Shown here in pieces: positions 44,875-56,585 of a DNA stretch of 64,000 bases. How positions within the stretch are numbered: position 1 is the first letter of the stretch; the number at the start of each line of letters is the position of its first letter. The notes beneath the pieces are model-generated. The model was not told the origin of the DNA. It saw only the letters and a program-made list of their open reading frames with translations, and did no database searches. This DNA comes from Turnera subulata (taxonomy: Eukaryota > Streptophyta > Magnoliopsida > Malpighiales > Passifloraceae): NCBI GenBank assembly GCA_028386065.3, contig JAKUCV010004339.1, forward strand, positions 100,575 to 164,574, in the 5' to 3' direction. The translations under genes were made by a program, and so were the position numbers.

Positions 44875-47800
44875 GTTGCTTCAGGCAACTTGGATTCTTC
44901 AGGGATCTTCATGTATATATCATGACTTATGGATCCATAAAAATAGGCTGTAATAGCATCCATTTGATGCATTTCTAATTCTTTTCATATTATGCTAGAC
45001 TTATCAAGAATAACTGCATCCACCACAGGGGAGTACTTCTCCTCACAATTAATACCAGGTTGTTTGTGTAAAACCATGTGCGATGAGCCTTGCTTTGTAT
45101 TTCTCTATTATAATTTCCTTTTTGCACAAATACTCATTTTTGGTTCTACACCATCTGGTGTACGGACTGCAGGTCCGGAAAATTTCTCGCTTCACAAGCG
45201 AGTCTAACACAGCCTTAATTATATTTCTTCACTTTGGCCAATCATTTATACGCCTACATAGATGTAGGTTTATGATCCTCATTTCTTCCATAATATTCAA
45301 CGCTATATAAAATAAATATTCCGTCGACGGTTCTTTCACGTCGGTTCCATCTTATTCCTGACACTGAATAATTAATCGAGATCTCGTCATTTTCATTTGT
45401 ATCTGTGTTTCTTCTGGAACCTTATCAATTGTGTCAGAAACCTCTTCTGAAGGTTTTTCCTCTTCTTGAGGACTTTTAATATGAACCTCTACTGGAGGTC
45501 TTATTTTCTTGCCGGGGCCATCTTATCTCTTTGCTCCTTTTTCTCTATCGAGAATGTTTGTTTTCTTTGGGAACCGAGTATATTCTACGCTTCTGGCGTA
45601 CTTTAGATTCATTTGTATACTTTAATTGTTCTTCAGGAACATCAATTTTGAGCAGGAGCATTTGTAGCTGGTATATAATATATGGTCACACTTTTCAAAT
45701 AAATATGTCTGGCAATTGCATATCAATTTTCCTGCAAATGAATCGTCTTTTGAACTTCAGGTTCACACAAATTTGTTTTAGGATCAACAATCATACATTG
45801 ATAATGCATTTCAATAATATCTTGATCCAGCTGTTTATTTCCTCCCCCTTATGTTGGGTAAACTCTTTCATCTAATTAATAACGAACATACCCAACATAC
45901 TCAACATATATTCCCAGTCTTCTTTAAGGACCCACTTTACTATGCTGTGGTGGAACATTAGGTACATATACTGTACAATCAACGGTCCAAAGATGGGTTC
46001 GTGACCATGAACCAATAAAATAGGGAGATTTTATGATAACTTGTTGGCTTGATGTACACAAGTGATGCTGCATGTAAAATACTATTTTCTCAAACAGTAA
46101 TATTTCATTAACAATGGTCTTACAATCAATTGGAAATATTCACCCAGATCAGTTTGGATTTATTTTCAATGATATACATTATCCATTGAAGAAATATACC
46201 AGTATTATCTAGACATATAGTCTTATAACATAAGTAGGGATATGTACCCACAAGTGGATTAATCATTAAAATAAGCGCGCAAAATGCCAACTTGCGTCCA
46301 ATAAGCACACAATAGACCATCTAGTCGATGCATCATAAAAATTACCTAGATGGTCAACACAGCGAATTTATTTGTCCGCGTGCATGTCCCTGAATTATTC
46401 CGAAACTTACTGGTGATTCTAGGCCAATATCATCTTAGGAAGGCCGAACAATTAATTTTCGCCGCAAACTAACACATGGAAATTCATTAATTGTAAAAAC
46501 TTCTGGTTTTTTCAATGAATAACCAAATATATTTCGTGCATCATTATTGATCCGGGATGGCCCAACCGGTCATGCCAAATAAGATATCCAATAATCAACT
46601 TCTAGTTGATCTCAGCTTCGGGCTGTGCAAATTGTGTATTTAAATACTTAAAATTGCTAGCTTCAGGCTAGTGCATTCCAGCTTCTGGCTGGATAAGGAA
46701 AGTTTCAATTACTCGAATATTGTGTATTTAATAACTTAAAATTGCTAGCTTCTGGCTGCTATATATGTGGCAGCTTCAGGCTGCTATACATGTGTCAATT
46801 TTAGGCTTATTTTTGCCACTCATGTCGAAAAAGATCAGAATTATTGGACAATAATTAAAGTAGTGGCAAACTTTTCCAAAAGTAAATCCTCGAAGATTGA
46901 AAAGCTTTAGAGTTTACTGACAAATAATGCAAATTTTTAATTACCAAAAAATCTTCTGGATCTTTTCGAAGATAGAAAAAGAGTCCACGTTTGGAAAAAC
47001 TGGCACCTTGCTTTCTAAGCTCAGGCTAGGAAAGGAGGGGGGGGGGGGGAGATATATGTGGTAGATGTAGGAAAAATCAGAAAACACAACGAGATAAGAA
47101 AATGCCTTCCCCGGCTACTGTTTTTTTTTTTTTTTGTTGAGGGTGCCTCTCTAGGAAGGAGGAATAGGTTAGCTTATAGTATGGTGAATAAACAGCAAGA
47201 GGAGTTACCGAGTGAACTCGCAAGAATTCCTCGTTTAGTTTTTGTTGATGAACTATATTCATCTAGGTTCTTTGTGACTCTTATGGAAGAAACTTTCTTC
47301 CTGGAGGATCAAGGCAACCTTAGGGCTAGTTTTTATGGTTCAGCTAATTCTATTATGTTTTTCATATCTGATAGGCTGCAGGAATTTTAGCTAGAGTCTT
47401 CATGTCAAATTTTGAATCAAAGTAATTATTATCAGGTTTCCATTATGGCTCGGAGTATCCCGAGAGTGTCTGGGTTACCGCCTACATGGCCTAAGGTACG
47501 ACTGCTATTATGGAATTACAGGGGTGTAGCTAGAAGGTCCCAAGATTTTGTGCGTACCTTAAGGGATCTGAAGAATCAGTACAAGCCCAACATGGTATTG
47601 ATCACTGAAACCTTGCGGCAACCTGCAGAGAACCATGGGGTAATTCCACTCCGTTGCAACGAATCAGTTTGAGATACCTGGAGAAAACAACATGGGTGGT
47701 ATGTGGTTCTCCTGGAACGAGAGTGTTAGGGTCAACATTAACAATGAGGCTCAAAGAATCAGGGTCAATGTTGTACCCAACAGATAAATAACTGTTTAAT

Positions 47801-48551
47801 ATTCATGTAGGGGAACAATTCTTCTTTGAATGTTCTCCAGTTATGGATCCATTATGCAATAACAATTTGCATGTTTTCCCCTTTGCCATTATAATCTCAT
47901 CTATGGTCACAGGCACAATTAATTATATTGTCTTATTCGCTTCAGGGAATAGAGCAGAGTCAATTTGACGGGATCCATAATAATTTCTTTCATTACTGCA
48001 AGTGGGAGTTTCTGTACTCTTCAAGAGTATTTGCTCTTCCAGAGCGTAAATATATGATCTTCTAGATCATTGTAAAGCATGCGTTCTTCAGGAACGTATT
48101 CAAACTTATGCTCTTCTAGAGCGTGTTAATCTTTTTCTCATTTTTGAGATTGTACTATAATCTGTTATGTGAAATAATTGACATCCACACATATAACTCT
48201 CCCCTTGGATGTCAATTTGCATTGTCTTCAAGACTAATGCCGGAGCCATTATGCGAGAAATGAGTATAATATGCTGTAAAGTAAACATATTAAAATAAAA
48301 TAAAACACATAACAATAAAACTGAACATAAAATAAAATTATTCAATATAAAATGACTTGCACCTTTAGGGTAAGCAAGAACAGTATCCATCTTCTGGTGG
48401 TCGAATAATATCTATCTTCTGGTGGTCGTATAATATCCATCTTTTGGCAGTCATATTTTGTTTTAATTTTTCCTCAAAGATCTGCTGGATCTTTTGGCAG
48501 TAAGACTTCCAGTCTTTGCTTTATTTTTCTTTTATTGAGTCTTCTAGACTC
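44875..48551 (-). repeat. Dispersed mini-palindromes with YNGAA core in copia E
   Basis: Perfect stem-loops (plus reading, loop TTCNN), stems of 5 bp or more starting at 44875, 45586, 45627, 45751, 46594, 46657, 46678, 46770, 48015, 48055, 48082, 48502 and 48537; 4-bp ones at 45459, 46613, 48033 and 48110. Examples: TGAAC-TTCAG-GTTCA, ATCAAC-TTCTA-GTTGAT, AAGAC-TTCCA-GTCTT. None found inside the plus-strand gene at 47136-47787. Confidence 0.75.
47136..47787 (+). pseudogene. Second EEP-like fragment protein, in copia E
   Basis: Paralogue of 31679-32335 with the same layout and end point: VEGASLGRRNRLAYSMVN, PRLVFVDELYSSRFFVTLMEE, MARSIPRVSG, LLLWNYRGVARRSQDF, LKNQYKPNMVLITET, GGMWFSWNESVRVNI and a final VVPNR stop. 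Codons are AT-ending, opposite to the GC-ending paralogue, yet most residues agree. Breaks: TAG at 47388-47390 and a small frameshift near 47656. First conserved ATG at 47181 corresponds to 31724. A T-run just upstream could be a splice acceptor tract. Antisense to copia E. Whether it is a captured host gene or element cargo is open. Confidence 0.65.
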
Positions 48552-48929
48552 TTTTATTTAGTATTCCAGACTATTATCATTTAAATTCATTTCCACATTT
48601 AATGCCCATAATAAATTTCTTCTGAAAATTTTAAGGGCCTCGGATACAAGTTTTGTAATATAATTCCAAAAATTAAATAAATAAATAATTAATTAATAAA
48701 TATGGGCTTTTTATTAATTAGCCCAACTAAAATTAAATGACAGAAAATTCAATGCAATGGGCCTTGTATGAGCCCAATCAAAACGTAAATTAAAGCGAGA
48801 AATCAAATATAATGGGCCTTTTAATAGCCCAATCGTAATTTAAATAAAACATAAATTAAAAGCATAATAATAGAGGGTATGCTTACTCGATAAATCTTTC
48901 AGCAATATTAATTCTCCCCCTCTCTTTTA

Positions 48930-48967
<38 letters not shown>

Positions 48968-51442
48968 ATATATATGTTTTTTTAGTAATGGACTGGGCCG
49001 AACTGTAACAGCCCGGGTAAAAATTTATGTTTTTACCGAGACTGTAAAAGGATTCTGTATAATAATTTATCATATGGAAATAAACTTTGGTAATTACTCC
49101 ATGGTAAACCGAGCAACGAATTCCGATTCCGAGTTTCACTCCATATCCCGGATATTTTCGCGGAATTTCTGTGACGAGTTGGGATTTTCTGAATTAGAAA
49201 ATGACGAATATACCCTTGAATTTGTTGGGAAACCAAAGGAAGTTGGAGGGGCACAATAGACCTTTTGCTGGGTCAAATTCTTTCTTTTATTCAATGGTGA
49301 GTGTGCACTATCACAGCTCCAATATCCACAAGTGGAACACTACAACATTTTTTTTTTATTATCTCCTATCCTCCACCATATTTTGCTCATCTTTTTCCTG
49401 TTATAAAAAAAAATATATGATCTGATACCAAACACACCAAATACCCACTCTAAGAAACAACTTAGAAGTTGACTGTTCATTCACTGCACCTAGTACAATA
49501 GTTGCCAAATCCCTTTCTCCAAAACACACACGCAAAAAAAAAGAGAAACCACACAGAACCGCCCTACCGACTACCACACCACCTGAGACCACCACTAGCA
49601 CCACCGCCACCACAATCGTGACCGACCACCACCACACGCTGCCAACAACCTCGCCATCACCATTTCTCCTTCCTCCTCCACCTTCCTCTTCACTACCAAG
49701 ACCACCATCCACCACCGACGCCATCGCACCAGCCACCACCTCCCTCCTTTCCCGCACCGCGCCGACCAGCCGAGGCAGGCAGGGGCTAGCCGCCGTCTCC
49801 TCCTCCCTTCCTCTCGCTTCGCCGCCACTTGGAGTCATCATCACCGCCAAACCTTGCAGCCGCCTTCCCTTTCCACACGCGACGACCCGAGCTTGCTTCC
49901 TCCTTCGCACCCGTCGCCGTCTTCGTCTCCTCCCCGTGCCGGTCGCCGCTCGCACCACCTCGCCTGCTCGTCGTCTCGCCGTGCCGCACCGTGCAGGTAA
50001 GCCCCGTCACCCGTGAAGAAGACGAACAGTCCATGCATGGGCTGTCCTCTTCCTTTGCATGCATGGGCTGTCACGTTCTTTTTATGAGCATGGGCTGTCA
50101 ACTTTTTTTTTTAGTGCATGGGCTGCTGTGTTATTCACATGGTCATGGGCCTTCTTTTGGGCTTTGAGCATAATCATTGGACCTGGGTTTTGGGTTTTGG
50201 GTTTTAGGTGTTAGGATTGGGTTAGGCATGTGGGCTTAGACTTGGACCTTGGCCCAGTCCGAATTAATAATAAGATAAAATAATAAAAAAAAAATAATAA
50301 ATAATAATAATAAAATAGAGGTATATATATAGTTCTGGGTGATAAAAGAAAAGGAGAGAATTTCTGGAAAATAAGTAATGACTCTGGAAAATAAATTAAA
50401 CGGAAGAAATAATAATATGGTTGTTAAATATAATTTTTCTACTAGAAAATAATAAAACGTAATACAAATACATATCTTTAGGAAATAAATAATTACTTAT
50501 TTTGAGGAGTTAACACATAAACAATAATACCTTGGGTAGATATACATAATCTTTAGATATGTGTACATAACTTTATTTTTGGAAATAGACAGAATAATTA
50601 ACTTGACCATATATAACTATACATTTGGAAAATGCATATATCTAGTATATAGTTATGTTTTAGGAATAGTGACTTAGACATGTCATGTTGGGAAAGCTAG
50701 GTAACTACAACATGATTATGGTAAGTACCCTTAAGATGTATACTATGAAAATGCGTACATACGATTAATTTCTAGGAGGATTATTTTGTAATTTTTGGAA
50801 GAGGAAGTAAGATATAGAAATAATAATTTTATGGAAATATTTGGAAAGGGTATTATCAAAGTAATACCGGAATAGTAATCGAGTATAAGAATAGTATAGT
50901 ATCTCGACGCATAATTAATAAATAGTAAATGATGATGATAACGAGGTTCATCGGGGCGTAAACGAATCAGTTAAGTTTCATTTCTACGGTATGGCATCAT
51001 TTGCATTTATGTGCATCTTATGTGAGTATATGTTACTATTTGCCATATAGGAGCCGATAACAAACAGTATCCCGAGGAACCGGAGCCGGGACAGTTTGAG
51101 GACTTTCAGGAGTAGGAAAATCGGCTAAGGTGAGGATGGATAACCTTTTGATATGTTGCACGTGATGCTGTGTTTGTTTTTCTGTGATTATTATGCCTGA
51201 TTGAACTGCTGAGCCAACTAAGTTTGATTGTGGTATTATTGTTGTAGTTGTTGAGTTGTTGATTGTGGATATACTAGATACACACTGTTAGATATTTGAC
51301 TACCGTGATCATTGCTGTTGAATGATAAGATAATTGGATAATTGGTAATTGTGTTGACGACTTTATTGTCACGTGGAAAGTAGAGATTTGACTCGATGGA
51401 TAAAAACTGTTTCGTGGTGGTCTTGACCTGGGTTCTTGTGAT

Positions 51443-51568
51443 AAGCATGTCTATGCTTGGGATGTCTATCCCGTGATTATTTTTGGGATGTCTATCCCTG
51501 GGTTCGTATTTTTGGGATGTCGATCCCTGGGTTCTCTTGGTTTTGGTCTGGCACCCGAAATATGTTGA
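51443..51568 (+). repeat. Array of covarying mini-palindromes in solo LTR
   Basis: AAGCAT-GTCT-ATGCTT at 51443-51458, GGGAT-GTCT-ATCCC at 51459 and 51485, GGGAT-GTCG-ATCCC at 51514, and ATAT-GTTG-ATAT near 51560. Same core and position as in element C, with a new compensated arm pair. Confidence 0.8.
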
Positions 51569-51749
51569 TATCCAGGTCTAATCCCTAGCTTGTCCAGTGA
51601 CGGGGCCCGGAAGATAAAATTGGAATTTAAAGTAATTAATCTTTTGGTCTTGGCTCAGTTATAGTCTGATTGTTTCACTGTTATGTCTTTTGCCGGAACT
51701 TTATTTCGAAAGTGTTGTGTTGCATGCATATTTCTGTTTATCCTTTGTC

Positions 51750-51770
51750 GGTGAGCACTTCGGACTCACC
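51750..51770 (+). other. Conserved C(UUCG)G stem-loop in solo LTR
   Basis: Same hairpin as 27695-27715, surrounded by about 60 nearly invariant bases including cctgcgggg...catcccgtag, which can form a second short stem. Confidence 0.7.
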
Positions 51771-52920
51771 CCTCGCCTGCGGGGTTTCATCCCGTAGGAT
51801 GAGTTATTCGTAGTACAGGTACGTGGTTCGGCCAGCTACTGCTTCTACTCCACCAGACCCCGAATCCATACCTCCGCTGCATCTCATTCTAAGTCTTCCG
51901 CTGCTGATATTTTATTTGTTGCTGTACCATGTATTATATGTTTTGCGATTTCACGTATTGTATGATTCTGCTATTGCTGTTGTGATTTGAATAATGGTCC
52001 CCGGGATCGGGTGATGAATGTTATATTTGAGATTGCTTGTATTGTATTCTGTAATGTATGTGCTGTCTGCTGCTGTAGTAAGAACAGTTCTGGCACGTGT
52101 TTACCGTGTACGGTAAATACGGGTCGGGGCGTTTCACGAACTATGCAGCCCAGGTCCTAGCCCACAAAAACAAGGGCCCGGACCAAGGTGACAAGCCCAA
52201 TTCCACAGTCCAATCCCAAACACCTCAAGCCCAGGTCAGGTGCAGGCCTGTGCAGAGTCCCGAACTGGTCGGCCCAGCACCTGAGCCCACAGCCCAGGCC
52301 ACGACCCGACCACATGACCTGGCCAAAACGGGTCTTCTTCTTCAAGTCGCGGGTCGCCCGCCTTGGCGACAGCAGCAGCGCGACGACAGGCGCGAGGTCG
52401 ATAGACGAAGCGAGAAGGAGGACACGAGCGGGGCAGAGAGGCGACACGGCAGTGCAAGGCGTGGTGGCAGCAGTCGTCGGTGGCATCGCGACATGGCCCG
52501 ACCGCAACAGACGGCGCGGCGACGGCGGGTGGTTCAACCCATTGGTCGACTTCGTCCAAGCAACGGCACGACGAGGCGGTAACGCGGCATGGGGAGCGAG
52601 GCGCGGCAGCTGGCAGCTGCCGGTGCGCGTGAGGAGGAAGGCAGACCCGACGACTCTTGTCGGGTCATCGGGTTCCTCGTCGGGTTTCTTCTTCCTGTCG
52701 GCGCATCCGGCGGCGGCGGCGGAAGGAGAAGGCACCGTCGAGGTCGCGACGACACGGGGAACACGCCGGTGGTGGCGGTGAGACGAACGGCGGCATAGAT
52801 CGTTACGCCATGAACAGTAACCCGTGGGGAAAACCAAGGTGACGACACTGTTTTCTTCCTCTTCCTCTTTTCTTCCGGTTTTTTTTCTTTCTTTGCTCGG
52901 GTAGAGTCGTGCTGATAACG

Positions 52921-53128
52921 TGTTGTAAATAAGTATTTTAATTCTGTGAAAGAATTCCCAATTGAGAAGAGGAAGAAGAAGGAAAGAGAGAGAGAAGCAG
53001 GAGGCAAGAGCAGAGCTCGTTTTTTCTCATTTATTTCTCAATCTCAAGCAGTGAATATATAGGAAAAACAAGTAGGAGGGGTAAATGGGTATCTCGCTAA
53101 CAATGACATACACATGCGTTTTATAACA
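52921..53128 (-). repeat. 5' LTR of copia E
   Basis: The minus strand starts TGTTATAAAACG and ends TTATTTACAACA, then CGTTATCAGCACGAC, a common copia junction. Ends match those of the element F LTR. Confidence 0.65.
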
Positions 53129-53296
53129 CATTTATTATACTTTTTGGTGGAATAATCCATTTATTATACTTCACACCAGACACCATTCATTATTGACACT
53201 CAACCATAGGAGGGAGTGTATGGAAGGAGTTGACGTCTCCTGTTTATTTATTTTTTACTAGTCATTTATTTATTTATTTTACTAATCTATCCTATT

Positions 53297-53587
53297 TTAT
53301 TTTTTCTTCTGGCTCTCATCCTTACCAGATCCATCATTATCATTCACTGCAGACGCAGACTCCGCCTTATCATCAGCCTTACCATCTGTCCCAGCCGCCT
53401 CCTTATCATCTGTCTCGGTGTTGATTTTGATGCCGTCAAAAATGGAGCATACAGATTTTTCATCCTTCTCATTAACCCCAAATTTGCATGTTTGCTTGGA
53501 CTTTTCAAAAAAATTGAAAAATTTTATGGTGCATGTTTCGCACACATAATCGTGCTGATGAGCACAACCGTTACTATTATCCTCCAT
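53297..53587 (-). CDS. Small Cys/His-rich protein, copy 3 (intact)
   Basis: 96 codons from the ATG at 53587, chosen because it aligns with the starts of the other copies; the frame is open further upstream but without ATG. N-terminus MEDNSNGCAHQHDYVCETC, then IKFFNFFEKSKQTCKFG and a further Cys (KSVC). The tail is Asp/Lys/Ala-rich and ends SQKKK. Same C-x-H-x-H-D-Y-x-C-x-x-C motif as at 36857, with a different, more acidic tail. Unknown function; no signal peptide or membrane segment. It lies directly downstream of TatB-like copy delta, without an OMA1-like gene between them. Confidence 0.6.
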   Translation of the reverse strand: MEDNSNGCAHQHDYVCETCTIKFFNFFEKSKQTCKFGVNEKDEKSVCSIFDGIKINTETDDKEAAGTDGKADDKAESASAVNDNDGSGKDESQKKK

Positions 53588-53934
53588 GATTGATTCAATT
53601 AATATTTTTGACTCTGGTGGCAAAGTTTTTGCAGATTGCTTCAATTGTCTTCTCTCTTTTTTTAAACAATTGCTTCAATTGGTTTAGGAGCGACAAACAA
53701 CTGCTAAAAAAGCTCGAAAAAAAACAATTATTGCACTTCCCAATCCCAACCACTCCAACATCATTATAACATGAATTTCTATTGGTTTTGGAGTGGCAAG
53801 CAGCTCCCAAAAAAACAATTAATGCAAACATCATTATTACATGAATTTGTGCCAATCGAACAAGGAATAGTTACCACATCACTCAAAGTTACCACAGACT
53901 TTGCTTATATTTCTAACCAACAAAACAAAGTACT

Positions 53935-54707
53935 TTAAGAGATAAAACCCAAAATCTCAAAGGAGGAAGTCTGCTTATCAGAGATCTGAGCCAATTTAGC
54001 GGAAGGCAAACTCGCAAAAGCTGCTTGCTCAACAGAAACAGTGGAAGCTGTCACCTTTGGTACATTGTCAAAAACTTACATTTTCAGGCACGATATCTAC
54101 TAAACACCCAATCCCAGCAAACAATGATTAGAAACACCGACTTATAGGACAATGAACAACCAGTAAAGTGCTAAGTTATAAAGCAAACGAAGAATGAGAA
54201 ATGCCATTACTAGCCAGATGTATTATCAAACCTCCTTGTTGCCGGACCAGGATTCAAGATTGAAATGCTACGAATTTCATGACGTATAGCTTCCAATTGT
54301 GCCATTGCAGTTCCTTATGGACCTAATACAACAACAATAATATCAAAACAACCGTATGTATAGTTTCAGGGAGCGGGACACAATTTGTCACACTCAAAAG
54401 TGTAAAATAACTAGGAGAGGCACCTGGCGAGCTTGTGATTGTTGCATAACAGACTGGAATTGGCCACGGGCCATTTGTACATAGTCAATGGCCCGACCAG
54501 CCAACCTCCCAGCTGTTCTAGCCACTATTGGTAGATCCTTGGGTCCTAACAATGAGTACATTAAAATCAAAACCCTAGACTCGTTGAGCATAAATTCACA
54601 AGCTTGTATACACGAGGAACGGGAATCGTAATGGAGAAAGACTCACCGATTAAAGCAGCAGTGGCCCCAAGGATGAGGAAGATTTCTCCATAAGAAATCC
54701 CAAACAT
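53935..54707 (-). pseudogene. TatB-like gene copy delta, frameshifted
   Basis: Exon 1 54647-54707 (MFGISYGEIFLILGATAALI, a membrane helix). Exon 2 54424-54545 (GPKDLPIVARTAGRLAGRA ... FQSVMQQSQARQ). Both have proper GT-AG borders. Exon 3 (54322 to about 54200) begins HKELQ but has lost about 7 nt after that relative to other copies, shifting the frame before QLEAIRHEI. Exon 4 (about 54095-53935) has VSVEQAAFASLPSAKLAQIS and then stops early; the usual last exon is absent. The N-terminal half is the best preserved in the window. Probably a pseudogene, or at most a short TatA/B-like peptide. Confidence 0.65.
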
Positions 54708-54933
54708 CTGCATTTAATAGTGAAGAAAGGTGAGCCCAAGAGCACCTGCAAAGGACTGAGAGACGGCGGGGGCGGGAGTGGATGACACAGCAATGCACGC
54801 CGCCACGGTGGGAGAGGTGGAGGGCAAAGAGGAGAGTATCGACGCAGACGGAGATGATAGGTGGAGATTGGAGAAAAGAAGCAAATGACATGGGAGAGAT
54901 AATTCCATAACTAACCGTGGAAGGAAATCAGGC
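54708..54933 (-). promoter_or_regulatory. Upstream region of TatB-like copy delta
   Basis: The likely 5' UTR/promoter of copy delta, ending at the MULE target duplication gaaatcaggc (54924-54933). The MULE moved the distal promoter to beyond 61363, where sequence resembling 36190-36250 resumes. Confidence 0.4.
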
Positions 54934-55025
54934 GGGTTAAATACATTGTACCTACCTCAACTTTGGTTTTAAAACAAATCAGTACCCAAACTAAAAAAAC
55001 CGGTATTTTGGCACCCCAACTTTCA
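54934..55025 (+). repeat. Left terminal inverted repeat of MULE
   Basis: Reads ggttaaatacattgtacc... and ends ccccaactttca. Differs from the right repeat at about one position. Confidence 0.9.
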
Positions 55026-56585
55026 TGGATCAGAATTTAACCCCCACTATCCTAGTAGAAGTAACGGGCTGTTAATCTGTTAACAGAGTGAGTGGATGTG
55101 CGACACGTGGATGAATCATGTCCGCTGATTTTAAACATTGAAATTTGTGCAACAAACACAACTACCCACACTTCCCTCCACCTCCCACACACTCTTCAAC
55201 TCACCCGATCATTCCTTCTTCTTTCTTCTCTTCTTCTTTCCACTCTTTGGCCATAATCCCCTGCCACAACATAATTCACAAGCACAGGAAGAAGTTAGGT
55301 TTCTTGACTTCATTTCTGGTAAATGATGCTAGATCTCTCTATTTTGACTTTTTCTTGTGTTTATTTTTTAAATTTTTTTATGGGTTTACTGGGTATAAGC
55401 ATATGTTCCTTGCACTTTTTAGTGTTGTGAAAAGGGTGAGCAAGCATCCTCTCATTCAACTCCCTCAACACCTTCATCGTCTGTCATGTCCATTTACTTA
55501 GAAAACTTTGTGGTGGGTATCGGTTTAGGGTTTGGCTTTGGCGTTGGTGATAGGAACTGGGGTTTTAATCATGCGTGTACTTATGGGTATGCATGGCTAA
55601 CATATTTTGAGAACAAAATCTAGTTTTTGTGGATATTAGAAATTAACTCTGTTATGCTATTTGTTTTTAGTTTTTAATATGGTTGGTTGGTTAATCGAAT
55701 TCCTTTACCATTCTTTTAGGCTCATTGGAGAGTTACAATCCAAGGCTTTGGGAGAGTTAGAATCCATGTAGCCATAGTGATTGTGCGAAGCTTATTATTT
55801 TAAGCATTTGATTATGTTCGTTAATGTCTCTGTTTTGGGATTTTTTGCCACTGTGAAAGAAATTTTACGCCAAATGCATTGATGGTTGTTCACTTTGAGG
55901 CTTGATTGCTTATTAAGTTACTAGTACTTGGGTATTAAGTTACTGGTGCTAAGCGAATCTTAAAAATACTTGAATGTCTATAAGTAAAGGATGCAAGTTT
56001 ATGGATGATTAGAAAATGAAAGTATTCATGTATTTATTAATTACTGTAGAAACAGGCTATGAAATCCATGAACCGTGATTAATGGGACATGATTGTTAGT
56101 TGAGATGTATTTATATATTGTTTTTCCATAAGAAAAAGCTGTTACATTGATCATTTCGCTGTGAAGTTTAATGCTGGTCAGTTAACAATTTTATAGTTCA
56201 GTTACATTTGTGAGACTTACATTGATGTTTTCACTGTGTTCTTAACGGCTAAGTTTTTCTCATAAAACCTTTTAAATATGATTTATGTATTGTAATAATT
56301 TTAATTCATTTGTTTTTAAAGTGATGCCACTGGTTGCATCAAGGATTGAAGATACTGAGTGTAAGCATGGACTTTACGCAATCTTTCGCAGTACCTGGTT
56401 TGGTTTGTATTTCTTTCCGTTTCAATGAAAGTTATTTATATTCCTTCGTCAAAGAAAAAAAAGGATTATGACTGTATCAGATTAAGCTCATGTCACCACA
56501 TTTTTTAGGACCCTTTCCATGCTCATTCAAAGGAATCTTATCTTTGACTGATCCTTAATAAGTGCTACTATTCTGTTATGTCAGG
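55026..56585 (+). promoter_or_regulatory. MULE promoter and 5' leader
   Basis: No supported ORF. It has a CT-rich stretch (55200-55250), and the pyrimidine-containing ttctgttatgtcag at 56571-56584 could be a splice acceptor, so a 5' UTR intron is likely. Confidence 0.45.

Larger units (their letters stand above)
49004..52136 (+). repeat. Solo LTR of the element C family
   Basis: 3133 bp starting TGTAACAGCCCGGGTAAAA and ending GGTCGGGGCGTTTCA, flanked by a perfect duplication CGAAC (48999-49003, 52137-52141). It lacks PBS and interior on both sides, as expected after LTR-LTR recombination. Much diverged from the element C LTRs, but the zone 51443-51830 is strongly conserved. Lies inside copia E. 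The GC-rich segment 49590-50010 gives long frames on both strands that I do not accept as genes. Confidence 0.9.
44036..53128 (-). mobile_element. Decayed Ty1/copia element E (with nested solo LTR)
   Basis: Minus-strand relative of element F. From right to left: 5' LTR 52921-53128, PBS-like CGTTATCAGCACGAC, GC-rich leader (52142-52880), solo LTR insertion, long degenerate region with a plus-strand gene copy (47136-47787), GAG-pre-integrase WHDRLGHPG (about 46560-46600), integrase/linker traces (about 45900-46000), REPEVQK-like and RQKR motifs (about 45600-45760), RT start (about 44990-45160), and 3' region ctctttttcccttcacc (about 44045-44060). The 3' LTR is missing: homology ends near 44036. 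No long pol ORF survives. Confidence 0.75.

Noticed and set aside
49401..50167. Long frames on both strands in the solo LTR
   Set aside because: Same reasoning: GC-rich, low-complexity, no recognisable domain, inside an LTR.
52157..52837. 226-codon minus-strand frame and 197-codon plus-strand frame in GC-rich leader of copia E
   Set aside because: Overlapping open frames on both strands in Arg/Pro/Ala-rich sequence; explained by base composition and homology to non-coding LTR sequence.
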